Of a stretch of DNA of 64,000 bases, positions 19,740 to 27,124 are shown one piece after another. Numbering within the stretch: position 1 is the stretch's first letter; every line of letters begins with the position of its first letter. Both the position numbers and the translations under genes were made by a program. The DNA comes from Sphaerisporangium album (GTDB taxonomy: Bacteria > Actinomycetota > Actinomycetes > Streptosporangiales > Streptosporangiaceae). A model generated the notes under the pieces. The model was not told the DNA's origin. It saw only the letters and a list, made by a program, of their open reading frames with translations, and made no database searches. The DNA lies in NCBI RefSeq assembly GCF_003323745.1, contig NZ_QOIL01000001.1:248001-312000 (forward strand). Direction: 5' to 3'.

Positions 19740-20486
19740 CTACTTCGCCGGGGTGGTGATCGTGACCGGCGCGTCGTAGTCGTCCAGCGTGACCAGGACC
19801 GTCCCGGCGTTCGCCCCGCTCCCGAGGGGAAGGCTCGCCTTCACCAGTCGGCCGGTGGCCTTGTCGACCCACACCCGCCCGTCCACCTCCTGGTTCACGC
19901 CCGGGACCAGCGTCGTGACCATCTGCCTGGGCAGGTGGACCGCCACCCGGTAGGCGTCCGCGCCGCCGACCTTCTCCTCGGCCTCGGTCTTCGCCCCGGT
20001 CGCGCCGGACAGCAGCCCGGGGACGCCCTTGGCCGGGTCCAGGATCGCCGACGGGTCGTAGATCGCCGCGAGCTGCTCGCGCGTCATGGTCTGGTACCCG
20101 CCGGTGGGGCCCTTGAAGTAGACGGTGTCGCCCGCCAGCACGAAGGCCAGCTCCTGCAGTGTGCCGAGCACCTCGACCCGGACCGTGCCCTGGGCGTCGC
20201 CCTCCCGGGTCAGGGAGCCCTCGGCGTGCCGGACCGGCACGGGCGGCCTGCCCTCGGTCGCGATCGTGAAGGCCACGGTCTTGACCGCCCGCATCGTCTC
20301 GGCCGACTTCTTCATCAGGTCGGACCCGCCGGGCAGGGCGCCACCGCCCGGCGACGAGGAGCACGCGGCGGCCAGGCACAGCGCCACGAGCGCCGGGGCG
20401 AGCTTCCGCCCGAGGGTGCGCCCGCGCGGCGCGTACGGCCCGGGGCCCAGGCGAGGGATCTGAGAGAAGAGCGACCGTATCGACAC
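19740..20486 (-). CDS. lprG: LprG/LppX-family lipoprotein
   Basis: The protein has a lipoprotein signal with hydrophobic ALVALCLAAACSSSPGG: lipobox LAAAC with the modified Cys about residue 43. The mature part of some 205 residues follows the LppX_LprAFG pattern, with SAETMRAVKTVAFTIATEG, then DTVYFKGPTGGYQTM and a C-terminal VDKATGRLVKASL. LprG binds acylated lipids in a hydrophobic pocket and hands them to or from its exporter. The gene order lprG then MFS exporter, six bases apart, is as in Mycobacterium (Rv1411c-Rv1410c). GTG 20486 was chosen because TAGCAT ends seven bases upstream and no ribosome site is present; the frame is open to 20507. Confidence 0.85.
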   Translation of the reverse strand: MSIRSLFSQIPRLGPGPYAPRGRTLGRKLAPALVALCLAAACSSSPGGGALPGGSDLMKKSAETMRAVKTVAFTIATEGRPPVPVRHAEGSLTREGDAQGTVRVEVLGTLQELAFVLAGDTVYFKGPTGGYQTMTREQLAAIYDPSAILDPAKGVPGLLSGATGAKTEAEEKVGGADAYRVAVHLPRQMVTTLVPGVNQEVDGRVWVDKATGRLVKASLPLGSGANAGTVLVTLDDYDAPVTITTPAK

Positions 20487-20493
20487 AGCCCGG

Positions 20494-20499
20494 ATGCTA
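20494..20499 (-). promoter_or_regulatory. Probable -10 box (TAGCAT) of lprG
   Basis: On the minus strand TAGCAT ends seven bases before GTG 20486, suggesting a leaderless mRNA for the lprG-exporter pair. Confidence 0.45.
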
Positions 20500-20567
20500 G
20501 CCACCATTGCCCGGGTGGCAGCGCCGTTCGCGGGTATCGGTTCGGGATCGCTCCCCGGCCGGCCCCG

Positions 20568-21062
20568 CTAGGCGCGCTCCTCGGCGCGCAGCTTCAGCAG
20601 GTGCTCGACGACCGGGGCGTAGGCTGCTTCCAGGGCTCCGATCAGCTCGGGGGCGAGGCGATCGATGAAGTGGTAGCGGACGTTGGCCACGTGCGTGGGC
20701 GCCACGCGCTGGATCGTGTCCCACCCGTGCTCGGTCAGCACCGCGAACGTGCCGCGCCGGTCGTCCGCGCAGCTCTCTCTGCTCACCAGCAGCGACGCCT
20801 CCATGCGGGCGATCTGGTGGGACAGGCGGCTGCGGGACTGGATCGTCGCCTCGGCGAGGTCGCTCATGCGCATACGATGACCAGGGCTCTCGGAGAGGTT
20901 GACCAGGATCTCGTAGTCGTTGATCGACAGCCCGAACTCCTGGAGCTCGCGGTCGAGCCGGTGCTCGAGGAGCTTGTGCGCGGACAGGTGGGCACGCCAG
21001 GCACGTTGCTCCCCGCTGCTCAGCCAGTGGGGGTCGAGTTCATCGGATTCCGCCGTGCTCAT
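20568..21062 (-). CDS. MarR-family transcriptional regulator
   Basis: The 164-residue protein has the MarR winged-helix layout: an N-terminal dimer helix, LSINDYEILVNLSESPGHRM, the recognition helix region MSDLAEATIQSRSRLSHQIARM, and the wing with CADDRRGTFAVLTEHGW (the DxR wing motif). It is probably a local repressor that leaves DNA on binding a small ligand. It is divergent from a CDF metal exporter, with a short palindrome between them, so it may control that gene and itself. ATG 21062 fits a leaderless transcript from TAGATT. Confidence 0.9.
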   Translation of the reverse strand: MSTAESDELDPHWLSSGEQRAWRAHLSAHKLLEHRLDRELQEFGLSINDYEILVNLSESPGHRMRMSDLAEATIQSRSRLSHQIARMEASLLVSRESCADDRRGTFAVLTEHGWDTIQRVAPTHVANVRYHFIDRLAPELIGALEAAYAPVVEHLLKLRAEERA

Positions 21063-21069
21063 GGAGGTG

Positions 21070-21075
21070 AATCTA
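21070..21075 (-). promoter_or_regulatory. Probable -10 box (TAGATT) of marR gene
   Basis: TAGATT on the minus strand ends seven bases before ATG 21062 and no ribosome site is present, so leaderless initiation is likely. Confidence 0.45.
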
Positions 21076-21142
21076 TCTCTCTTCGGACTCCCCGCGACCA
21101 GGTGCGGTGGTGAAATGCGGTGCTCACGCGAGTCCGCGTAAT

Positions 21143-21155
21143 GAAACAAAGTTTC
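21143..21155. promoter_or_regulatory. Candidate operator GAAAC-AAA-GTTTC
   Basis: A perfect 5-bp inverted repeat with a three-base centre lies between the divergent marR and CDF genes. It is AT-rich against its surroundings, which makes chance less likely. MarR binding is inference. Confidence 0.45.
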
Positions 21156-21202
21156 CCGTGCCGGACCGATAGCCGTGGCCGGTGCCGGGAAGGAGCGGCG
21201 AG

Positions 21203-22192
21203 ATGAGTGACAAGCCGGAGCGGAGTGAGACCAGGGAGAGCTTCCTCACCGTCCTCGTGGCCGCCGGGGTCAACCTGGCGATCGCGGTGGCGAAGCTGGT
21301 GGCCGGTCTCCTCAGCGGGTCCTCGGCGATGCTCTCGGAGGCGGCGCACTCGGCCGCCGACACCGTCACCGAGATCCTCCTGCTGATCTCTGTACGGCGC
21401 TCGGAGCACCCCGCGGACCGCCTGCACCCGTTCGGGTACGGCAAGGCGGGGTTCTTCTGGGCCCTGATGGCCGCCGGCGCGACGCTGGTCATCGGGGCCG
21501 GGTTCTCGATCACGCACGGCGTGCAGACCGTCAGGCACGGCGAGGAACTGGGCGATCTGGGCGTCTCGTTCATCGTCCTCGCGATCTCCTTCGTCCTGGA
21601 GGGCATCTCCTTCTTCCGGGCCCTGCACCAGGTGCGCCGGGAGGCGCGCCGCATCAGCGTGACCCCGCAGCGGTACGTCTCCCAGACCGCCGACACGGCC
21701 GTGAAGGCCGTCGTGTTCGAGGACGCCGCCGCGCTGGTGGGCATCATGATCGCCGCGCTCGGGCTCGTCGGGGCGCAGATCACCGGCTCGCCGCTGTGGG
21801 ACGGCCTGGCCTCGGTGGCGATCGGCCTGCTGCTGCTCGGCGTCGCGCTGCATCTGATCCGCGCCAACGCCTCGCTGCTGATCGGCCAGGCCGCCTCGCC
21901 GCGGCTGCAGAGCGCGATCTACGAGGAGCTGATCTCGCGTCCGGAGGTCAGCGACGTGGTGGAGTTGCTGACCATGATGCTCGGCCCCAACGACGTGCTG
22001 GTCGCCGCGAAGATCGACTTCGTGGACGAGTGCACGGGAGGGCGGCTGGAAGAGGTGTCCGACCAGATAGAGAACAGCCTGGTCGAGCGGTTCCCCCAGA
22101 TCAGCCACGTGTTCCTCGACCCCACCCCCGGACACCGCGCCGCGGCCCCCTCCCGCCCGGGGCCGGAGGGCGGGTCACCCGGCCCTTGCTGA
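21203..22192 (+). CDS. Cation diffusion facilitator (metal efflux) protein
   Basis: The 329-residue protein has about six membrane helices. Helix 2 carries HxxxD in LSEAAHSAADT and helix 5 an FEDAAALVGIM segment with an Asp, forming the usual divalent-metal site; a soluble C-terminal domain follows. It should export Zn2+, Fe2+, Co2+ or Mn2+ in exchange for protons; the His-Asp set fits Zn-type members but does not prove the metal. ATG 21203 has AAGGAG seven bases upstream. It is divergent from a MarR regulator and convergent with the aminopeptidase gene 17 bases away. Confidence 0.92.
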   Translation: MSDKPERSETRESFLTVLVAAGVNLAIAVAKLVAGLLSGSSAMLSEAAHSAADTVTEILLLISVRRSEHPADRLHPFGYGKAGFFWALMAAGATLVIGAGFSITHGVQTVRHGEELGDLGVSFIVLAISFVLEGISFFRALHQVRREARRISVTPQRYVSQTADTAVKAVVFEDAAALVGIMIAALGLVGAQITGSPLWDGLASVAIGLLLLGVALHLIRANASLLIGQAASPRLQSAIYEELISRPEVSDVVELLTMMLGPNDVLVAAKIDFVDECTGGRLEEVSDQIENSLVERFPQISHVFLDPTPGHRAAAPSRPGPEGGSPGPC

Positions 22193-22209
22193 CCCCCCGC
22201 GCGGTGACC

Positions 22210-23610
22210 TCAGCCTTCGGCGAGCGAGGCCATCCAGGACTCGATCTCGTCCGGACGGCGGGGCAGCGCCGAGGACATCAGGCGGGCGCCGTCCTCGGTG
22301 ATCAGCAGGTCGTCCTCGACGCGCACGCCGATGCCGCGCAGCTCCGGCGGCAGCGTCAGGTCGTCGGGCTGCAGGTACAGGCCCGGCTCCACCGTGAGCA
22401 CCTGGCCCGCCTCCAGCACGCCGTCCAGGTACTGCGAGGCGCGGGCCCTGGCGCAGTCGTGCACGTCCAGGCCGAGCATGTGCCCGCTGCTGCACAGCGT
22501 GTAGCGCCGGTGCAGGTCGCCCTCCGCGGAGGACAGCACGCCCCAGTCCCGCAGCCCCTCGGCGATCACGGCCATCGCGGCCCGGTGGAAGTCGCGGAAG
22601 CGTGCCCCCGGCCGCAGGGCGGCGATGCCCGCGCTCTGCGCCTCGTACACCAGCTCGTACACCTGCCGCTGGACGGGGCCGAACCGCCCCGACAGCGGCA
22701 GCGTGCGGGTGAGGTCGGCGGTGTAGAGGGCGTCGGTCTCCACGCCCGCGTCGAGCAGCAGCAGGTCGGAGGGGTTCAGGCGGCCGTCGTTGCGGATCCA
22801 GTGCAGCACGCAGGCGTGCGCGCCCGACGCCGCGATCGTCTCGTAGCCGGTCGCGTTGCCCTCCAGCCGGGCGCGCAGCCCGAAGACTCCCTCCACGTAG
22901 CGCTCGCCGCGCGGGTGCGTCAGGGCCTGGGGAAGCGCGCGCACGACGTCCTCGAAGCCGCGGACGGAGGCGTCGACGGCGCGCTGGAGCTCGGCGATCT
23001 CCCATTCGTCCTTGAGCAGGCGCATCTCCGACAGGAACGCGGCCAGCTCGGCGTCGCCCTCGTGCTCGGCCACGCGCGCGTCCACGGACGCGTCCACGCC
23101 GCGCAGCACCCGGGCGGGGCCGGTCAGCGCCTCGGGCAGCCGGTCGAGGTGCGCGCACTCGATCTGGTGGAGCGCCTCGGCCTCGTCGAGGGTGGGACGC
23201 GCGCCGACCCAGAACTCCCCGTACCTGCGGTCGCGGTAGAACTCCTGCCCGGCCGTGCCCTCGGCGGAGCGGGGGGAGCGGGGGCGGGTGAACAGCGTGG
23301 CCTGGCCCGACGGCGCGATGACGAGCACGTCGTCCGGCTCCTGCCCGCCGGTGAGGTAGGCGTACGCGCTGTGCGGGCGGAAGCGGTGGTCGCAGTCGTT
23401 GCTGCGTACCTTGAGCGTCCCCGAGGGGACGACGAGCCGTTCGCCGGGGAACCGCTGGACGAGCGCGGCGCGCCGCTTGGCCGTGTACGCCGCCTGCGGC
23501 AGCGGCGTGAGGCCGGCGCGGCCGGTGTCCTCCCAGCCGGTGGTCATGAACGCGGCCAGGGCGTCGGAGACGGGCAGGTCGTGGCTGCCGGTGTTCAGCT
23601 GCTCGCTCAT
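22210..23610 (-). CDS. pepP: Xaa-Pro aminopeptidase (M24B)
   Basis: The enzyme removes N-terminal residues preceding proline. The 466-residue protein has an N-terminal AMP_N domain (FRPHSAYAYLTG) and a C-terminal pita-bread metallopeptidase domain. Metal ligands are visible: Asp in LLLLDAGVE, Asp in YTADLTRTLP, His in SSGHMLGLDVHD, Glu in LTVEPGLYL and Glu in GVRVEDDLLITEDG. All five are present, so it should be active with two Mn2+. No signal peptide is seen, so it acts in the cytoplasm on peptide turnover. ATG 23610 has GAGGA seven to eight bases upstream. Confidence 0.95.
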   Translation of the reverse strand: MSEQLNTGSHDLPVSDALAAFMTTGWEDTGRAGLTPLPQAAYTAKRRAALVQRFPGERLVVPSGTLKVRSNDCDHRFRPHSAYAYLTGGQEPDDVLVIAPSGQATLFTRPRSPRSAEGTAGQEFYRDRRYGEFWVGARPTLDEAEALHQIECAHLDRLPEALTGPARVLRGVDASVDARVAEHEGDAELAAFLSEMRLLKDEWEIAELQRAVDASVRGFEDVVRALPQALTHPRGERYVEGVFGLRARLEGNATGYETIAASGAHACVLHWIRNDGRLNPSDLLLLDAGVETDALYTADLTRTLPLSGRFGPVQRQVYELVYEAQSAGIAALRPGARFRDFHRAAMAVIAEGLRDWGVLSSAEGDLHRRYTLCSSGHMLGLDVHDCARARASQYLDGVLEAGQVLTVEPGLYLQPDDLTLPPELRGIGVRVEDDLLITEDGARLMSSALPRRPDEIESWMASLAEG

Positions 23611-23779
23611 TGCGGTCCTCGCGGGAGACAGTGGTGTGTGGCATGGTACTCACCGCCCCGGGGCTTCGGCCCGTCCGGAAATAGGCCCCCCGGCTTTACC
23701 GCGCGGAGCGCTTAACGATGACGTCAGGTGGGGAAGTCAGAGGTACTCTCCGGGTTCCCCGCATCACGAGGTGGTGTCG

Positions 23780-24208
23780 ATGCTCATCAGCGCGATCCTG
23801 CGGCGAAAGGGAAGCACGGTGGCGACCGTCCGCCCGCAGGCCACGGTAACGGAACTGCTCTCCATCCTCTCCGACCACAACATCGGCGCCGCCGTCGTGT
23901 CCGAGGACGGCATGGCGATCCTCGGCATCGCCTCCGAGCGCGACGTCGTCCGGCGCCTCCACCAGCGGGGCCCCGTCGTCCTCACCGAGCCGGTCTCCTC
24001 GATCATGACCACCCCCGTCCGCACCTGCGAGCCGGACGCCGACGCCGGCGACCTGCGCCAGATCATGACCGACCACCGCATCCGCCACGTCCCCGTGGTC
24101 ACCGACGGCCGCCTCGCCGGCATCGTCAGCATCGGCGACGTCGTCAAGAGCGCCATCGAAGATCTGGAGGCCGAGAAGGCCTACCTGGTCGACTACCTGC
24201 ACGGGTGA
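23780..24208 (+). CDS. Tandem CBS-domain protein
   Basis: The 142-residue protein consists of two CBS domains (about residues 5-65 and 73-130), with ATVTELLSILSDHNIGAAVV, ASERDVVRRL and VVTDGRLAGIVSIGDVVK. Such pairs bind adenine nucleotides and report energy state to partner proteins. The usual ending, EDLEAEKAYLVDYLHG, is typical of small free-standing actinobacterial members. No partner domain is fused. ATG 23780 follows GAGGTGG; in-frame GTGs at 23771 and 23774 are close alternatives. A small unknown gene starts 13 bases after it. Confidence 0.9.
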   Translation: MLISAILRRKGSTVATVRPQATVTELLSILSDHNIGAAVVSEDGMAILGIASERDVVRRLHQRGPVVLTEPVSSIMTTPVRTCEPDADAGDLRQIMTDHRIRHVPVVTDGRLAGIVSIGDVVKSAIEDLEAEKAYLVDYLHG

Positions 24209-24221
24209 GCGTGCCGGGCCG

Positions 24222-24452
24222 GTGAAGACCGCCTACATCGTCGGAATCTCGGTCCCCGCCGCCGAGTTCCGCGCACGTCTGGCCGAGATCCCGGGCGCCG
24301 TCCTGGTCCGGGAACTCCCTTCTTCGCGCGTCGTCGTCGTCCTTCCCGGCGGCACGCCCGCCAAGACGCTCGCCTCCCTCCCCGGCGTGACCTCCCTCAG
24401 GGAGGACCGCCCGGAGCGGCTTTCGCGCCCGGACGCCCGCGATCGGCCCTGA
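24222..24452 (+). CDS. Small protein of unknown function
   Basis: A 76-codon frame starts GTG 13 bases after the CBS gene and ends just before a strong terminator. Third positions are almost all G or C, as in real genes here. The product has a beta-alpha-beta look (YIVGISVPAAEFRARLAEIP, then VVVVLPGG and TLASLPGVTSL), like a small ferredoxin-fold or inhibitor-I9-like unit; I do not recognise the family. It may be co-expressed with the CBS protein. Confidence 0.55.
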   Translation: MKTAYIVGISVPAAEFRARLAEIPGAVLVRELPSSRVVVVLPGGTPAKTLASLPGVTSLREDRPERLSRPDARDRP

Positions 24453-24489
24453 CCCGCCGTCCTCCGGCACCCGCTCAGAGCCGGCCGTG

Positions 24490-24525
24490 CTCAGGGTGAG
24501 GCACGGTCGCGTGCCTCACCCTGAG
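24490..24525. terminator. Perfect 16-bp terminator hairpin
   Basis: Bases 24490-24505 and 24510-24525 are perfect complements around the loop GTCG. It lies between convergent genes and can serve both. Confidence 0.88.
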
Positions 24526-24536
24526 CCCGTCGGGCG

Positions 24537-25043
24537 TTACCTGCTGTAGTTCTTCCCGGGGGCCTTACCAGGGATCGGCCTGGCGACGAGAGCGACGGGG
24601 ATGAAGAAGCAGATCTGGCTGATCGCCAGGATGAGCGTCCACAGCGCCTTGTCGTCGTAGTGGGCGGATGCCTTGGCGTAGAGCTCGTCGGGGACGCGCT
24701 CCCCGAACGGGTTCGGGGTGAGGACGGCCTCCACGAGCTCCAGTGCGACCCGTTCGGCGCCGGTGAAGTAGGGGGCGTCCTGCCAGGACGCTACGGCGGT
24801 GATGCGCTCCTCTGTCTCCCCGGCCTTACGGAGGCCGCCGGTCTGCCGGACGGTGTGGTAGGTGCTGCCGACGATCTGCCCGGCGCGGAGCTGCACCAGG
24901 CCGATGGTGGTGTGCGGAATCGAACCGTTCAGCGTGGCCTTGGACATGGCTCCGGCGACTTCCGCCATCTCGGGGAAGAACTGGAGGGGGTCGGGCAGAC
25001 GCGACTGGAGGTGGTCCTGCTCGGTCGTTGTGGGTGTGGACAT
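24537..25043 (-). CDS. Carboxymuconolactone decarboxylase-like protein lacking the CxxC
   Basis: The 168-residue protein has the CMD/AhpD layout: an N-terminal FFPEMAEVAGAMSKATLNG, the core LRAGQIVGSTYHTVRQTGG followed by KAGETEERITAVASW and FTGAERVALELVEAVL, and a C-terminal helix ending in ISQICFFIPVALVARP. In active AhpD-type peroxidases the core reads like GQINGCAYCLDMH; here both cysteines are replaced (S-T-Y-H), so a thiol peroxidase reaction is unlikely. It is divergent from an ECF41-type sigma factor and has a matching ECF41 promoter, the standard partnership of that sigma group. Start MSTPTTTEQD at 25043 follows a GAAGGGAAG site. Confidence 0.85.
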   Translation of the reverse strand: MSTPTTTEQDHLQSRLPDPLQFFPEMAEVAGAMSKATLNGSIPHTTIGLVQLRAGQIVGSTYHTVRQTGGLRKAGETEERITAVASWQDAPYFTGAERVALELVEAVLTPNPFGERVPDELYAKASAHYDDKALWTLILAISQICFFIPVALVARPIPGKAPGKNYSR

Positions 25044-25219
25044 CGCGAGGTCTTCCCTTCTGATCGTTGCGAGCTCGGCGACCTGGCGGGGCGGCCTTCC
25101 ACCACCACGTGGCCGGCCGCGGGGACGAGCACGCGTTCGGACGCGTGTCTCGACGGTGATCCGCATGTCGGCCGGGGTCGCTGAGCTTTCCTGCGTGCTG
25201 GATGGTGTCTCGGTAGTCC

Positions 25220-25246
25220 GACGACGCGACCGCTGGAAATGTGAGG
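25220..25246 (-). promoter_or_regulatory. ECF41-type promoter for the CMD-like gene
   Basis: Minus strand CCTCACA (25246-25240), exactly 16 bases, then CGTC (25223-25220). The motif I know for ECF41 sigma factors is TGTCACA-n16-CGTC. Only the first two bases differ. Confidence 0.7.
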
Positions 25247-25257
25247 CGACGCGCCGA

Positions 25258-25284
25258 CGTCACATTTCGAGGTGTCGTCTCGTC
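25258..25284 (+). promoter_or_regulatory. ECF41-type promoter for the sigma gene
   Basis: CGTCACA (25258-25264), exactly 16 bases, then CGTC (25281-25284): one mismatch to TGTCACA-n16-CGTC. It faces away from the CMD promoter, and the two -35 elements form an inverted repeat (GAAATGTGA ... TCACATTTC). It implies autoregulation. Confidence 0.75.
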
Positions 25285-25326
25285 GGTCTGGTGAGGGTAG
25301 ACGCGCCCAAGGGAGCCGACGAGACC

Positions 25327-26262
25327 ATGACCACCCCATCCGTGCCAGGAGACGGCCGGTCCGATCCGGGCCTGAGCGTGATCATGAGGGAGCGGCGTCA
25401 GCTGATGAATCTCGCGTACCGGCTTCTCGGTTCTGTGGCCGATGCGGAGGATGTGGTGCAGGAAACCTATGCCCGCTGGTATGCGATGTCCCCTGAGCAG
25501 CAGGAAGGCATTGAATCGCCGGGGGCGTGGCTGACGAGGGTCGCCGGTCGTATCTGCCTCGATGTGCTCGGTTCGGCGCGGGCGCGGCGGGAGCGCTACG
25601 TGGGGGAGTGGATCCCCGAGCCGGTGCCGGAGCGTGCGGAGTGGGTGGAGGGGCGGCCGGGCGGCATGGCGGTGGACCCGGCCGAGCGGGTGACCCTCGA
25701 CGAGTCGGTGAGCATGGCATTCCTGGTCGTCCTGGAATCGATGACCCCGGCCGAGCGTGTCGCGTTCGTCCTGCACGATGTCTTCCGTTATTCGTTCGCC
25801 GAGGTGGCCGAGATCGTCGGCCGTACCCCGGCGGCATGCCGCCGACTGGCCTCCTCGGCCCGCCGCCGCATCCACGCCTCGCAGGCTCCCGCGACCCCGG
25901 CGGTCCAGCGGGCGGGCATCGTCCGGGACTTCAAGAAGGCGTGGGAGGCCAAGGACATCGACGCCCTCATCGGCCTCCTCGCCCCCGACGCCACGGCGAC
26001 CGCCGACGGCGGCGGCCTGGTCAGCGCCGTGCTCCACCCGATCGAAGGCGCCGAGCAGATCGCGCGCTACACCGTCGAGATCGCCGGCAGGGCGCCCTAC
26101 CTGACGATGCTGGAGCGTACGGTCAACGGTCAGCCCGGTCTGGTGGCCCAGCAGGACGGCGTCACCGTGATGGTGATCGCCTTCGACATCGCAGGCGACC
26201 GGATCAAGCGCATCTGGGCGGTACGCAACCCCGAGAAGCTCCGGCCGTGGACGGTTGGGTAA
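25327..26262 (+). CDS. ECF41-family sigma factor (SigJ type) with SnoaL-like C-terminal domain
   Basis: The 311-residue protein has sigma-2 (LMNLAYRLLGSVADAEDVVQ), sigma-4 (VLHDVFRYSFAEVAEIVGRT) and a C-terminal SnoaL/NTF2-like domain. The three ECF41 hallmarks are present: WIPEP in the linker (family WLPEP), DGGG at about residue 222 and NPEKL near the end. In this group the fused domain acts as both activator and inhibitor, replacing a separate anti-sigma factor. The neighbour is a CMD protein, as expected. ATG 25327 follows AAGGGAG at longer than ideal spacing; GTG 25291, seven bases after the CGTC, would suit a leaderless start and adds 12 residues. Confidence 0.93.
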   Translation: MTTPSVPGDGRSDPGLSVIMRERRQLMNLAYRLLGSVADAEDVVQETYARWYAMSPEQQEGIESPGAWLTRVAGRICLDVLGSARARRERYVGEWIPEPVPERAEWVEGRPGGMAVDPAERVTLDESVSMAFLVVLESMTPAERVAFVLHDVFRYSFAEVAEIVGRTPAACRRLASSARRRIHASQAPATPAVQRAGIVRDFKKAWEAKDIDALIGLLAPDATATADGGGLVSAVLHPIEGAEQIARYTVEIAGRAPYLTMLERTVNGQPGLVAQQDGVTVMVIAFDIAGDRIKRIWAVRNPEKLRPWTVG

Positions 26263-26386
26263 CAGCACCGTTCCGCCGGTCGCGTGGGCGGTTGAATCAC
26301 GACCGCTCGTCAACGGAGTGGGAAATGAACAGCCGCCCCGGCATCGTGTGAACGATGCGCGGGACGGCCGCGGGCGATCGCGCGCC

Positions 26387-27124
26387 CTACGCGGTGCGGC
26401 GGCGGAGGGTGGCGGCGGCGAGGGTGAGGGTCACGATGACGCAGCCGATGATGATCGCGAGGTCGCGCCAGAGGGTGCCGGTGGCCGAGGCCCGCGTGCC
26501 GACCTCCTGGAGGGCCTCGACGGCGTACGTCATCGGCAGCACGTTGCTGATCGCCTCCAGCCAGCCCGCCATCTGACCCCGGGGGACGAACAGGCCGCAC
26601 AGGAGGATCTGAGGGACCACCACGATCGGCATGAACTGCACGGCCTGGAACTCGGTGCGGGAGAACGCGCTGCACAGCAGGCCCAGCGCGACGCCGAGCA
26701 CCGCGTTGGCGATCGCGATGAGGATCACCAGGCCGACCCCGCCCCGGGTGTCCAGGCCGAGCAGCCAGTAGGCGACGGAGGAGGCGATCGAGGCCTGGAC
26801 GGCGGCGGCGACGCCGAACGCGAGCCCGTAGGCGAACAGCAGGTCCAGTTTGCCCATCGGCGTGGTGAGCAGCCGCTCCAGCGTGCCCGTGGTGCGCTCG
26901 CGCAGCATCGCGATGCTGGTGATGAGGAACATGATCGTGAACGGGAAGACGCCGAGCATGACCAGGCCGATGTGGTCGAAGATGCCGGGCACGTCCTCGA
27001 ACATGTAGTAGATCAGGGCGAGCAGCAGGACGGGCACGACGACCAGGAGCGCCACGGTCCGCCTGTCGTGGCGTAGCTGACGCAGGATGCGCGCCGTGGT
27101 GGCGCCCAGGATGCGAAGGTTCAT
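26387..27124 (-). CDS. ABC-2 type exporter permease
   Basis: The 245-residue protein has six membrane helices and ABC2_membrane signatures (AMLRERTTGTLERLLTTPMGKLDL; VPRGQMAGWLEAISNVLPMTYAVEAL). The start codon overlaps the stop of the ATPase gene (ATGA), so the pair forms a single exporter, probably as a dimer of permeases with two ATPases. The substrate is unknown; such small actinomycete systems often give drug or antibiotic resistance (DrrAB type) or lipid export. No regulator is adjacent. Confidence 0.92.
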   Translation of the reverse strand: MNLRILGATTARILRQLRHDRRTVALLVVVPVLLLALIYYMFEDVPGIFDHIGLVMLGVFPFTIMFLITSIAMLRERTTGTLERLLTTPMGKLDLLFAYGLAFGVAAAVQASIASSVAYWLLGLDTRGGVGLVILIAIANAVLGVALGLLCSAFSRTEFQAVQFMPIVVVPQILLCGLFVPRGQMAGWLEAISNVLPMTYAVEALQEVGTRASATGTLWRDLAIIIGCVIVTLTLAAATLRRRTA

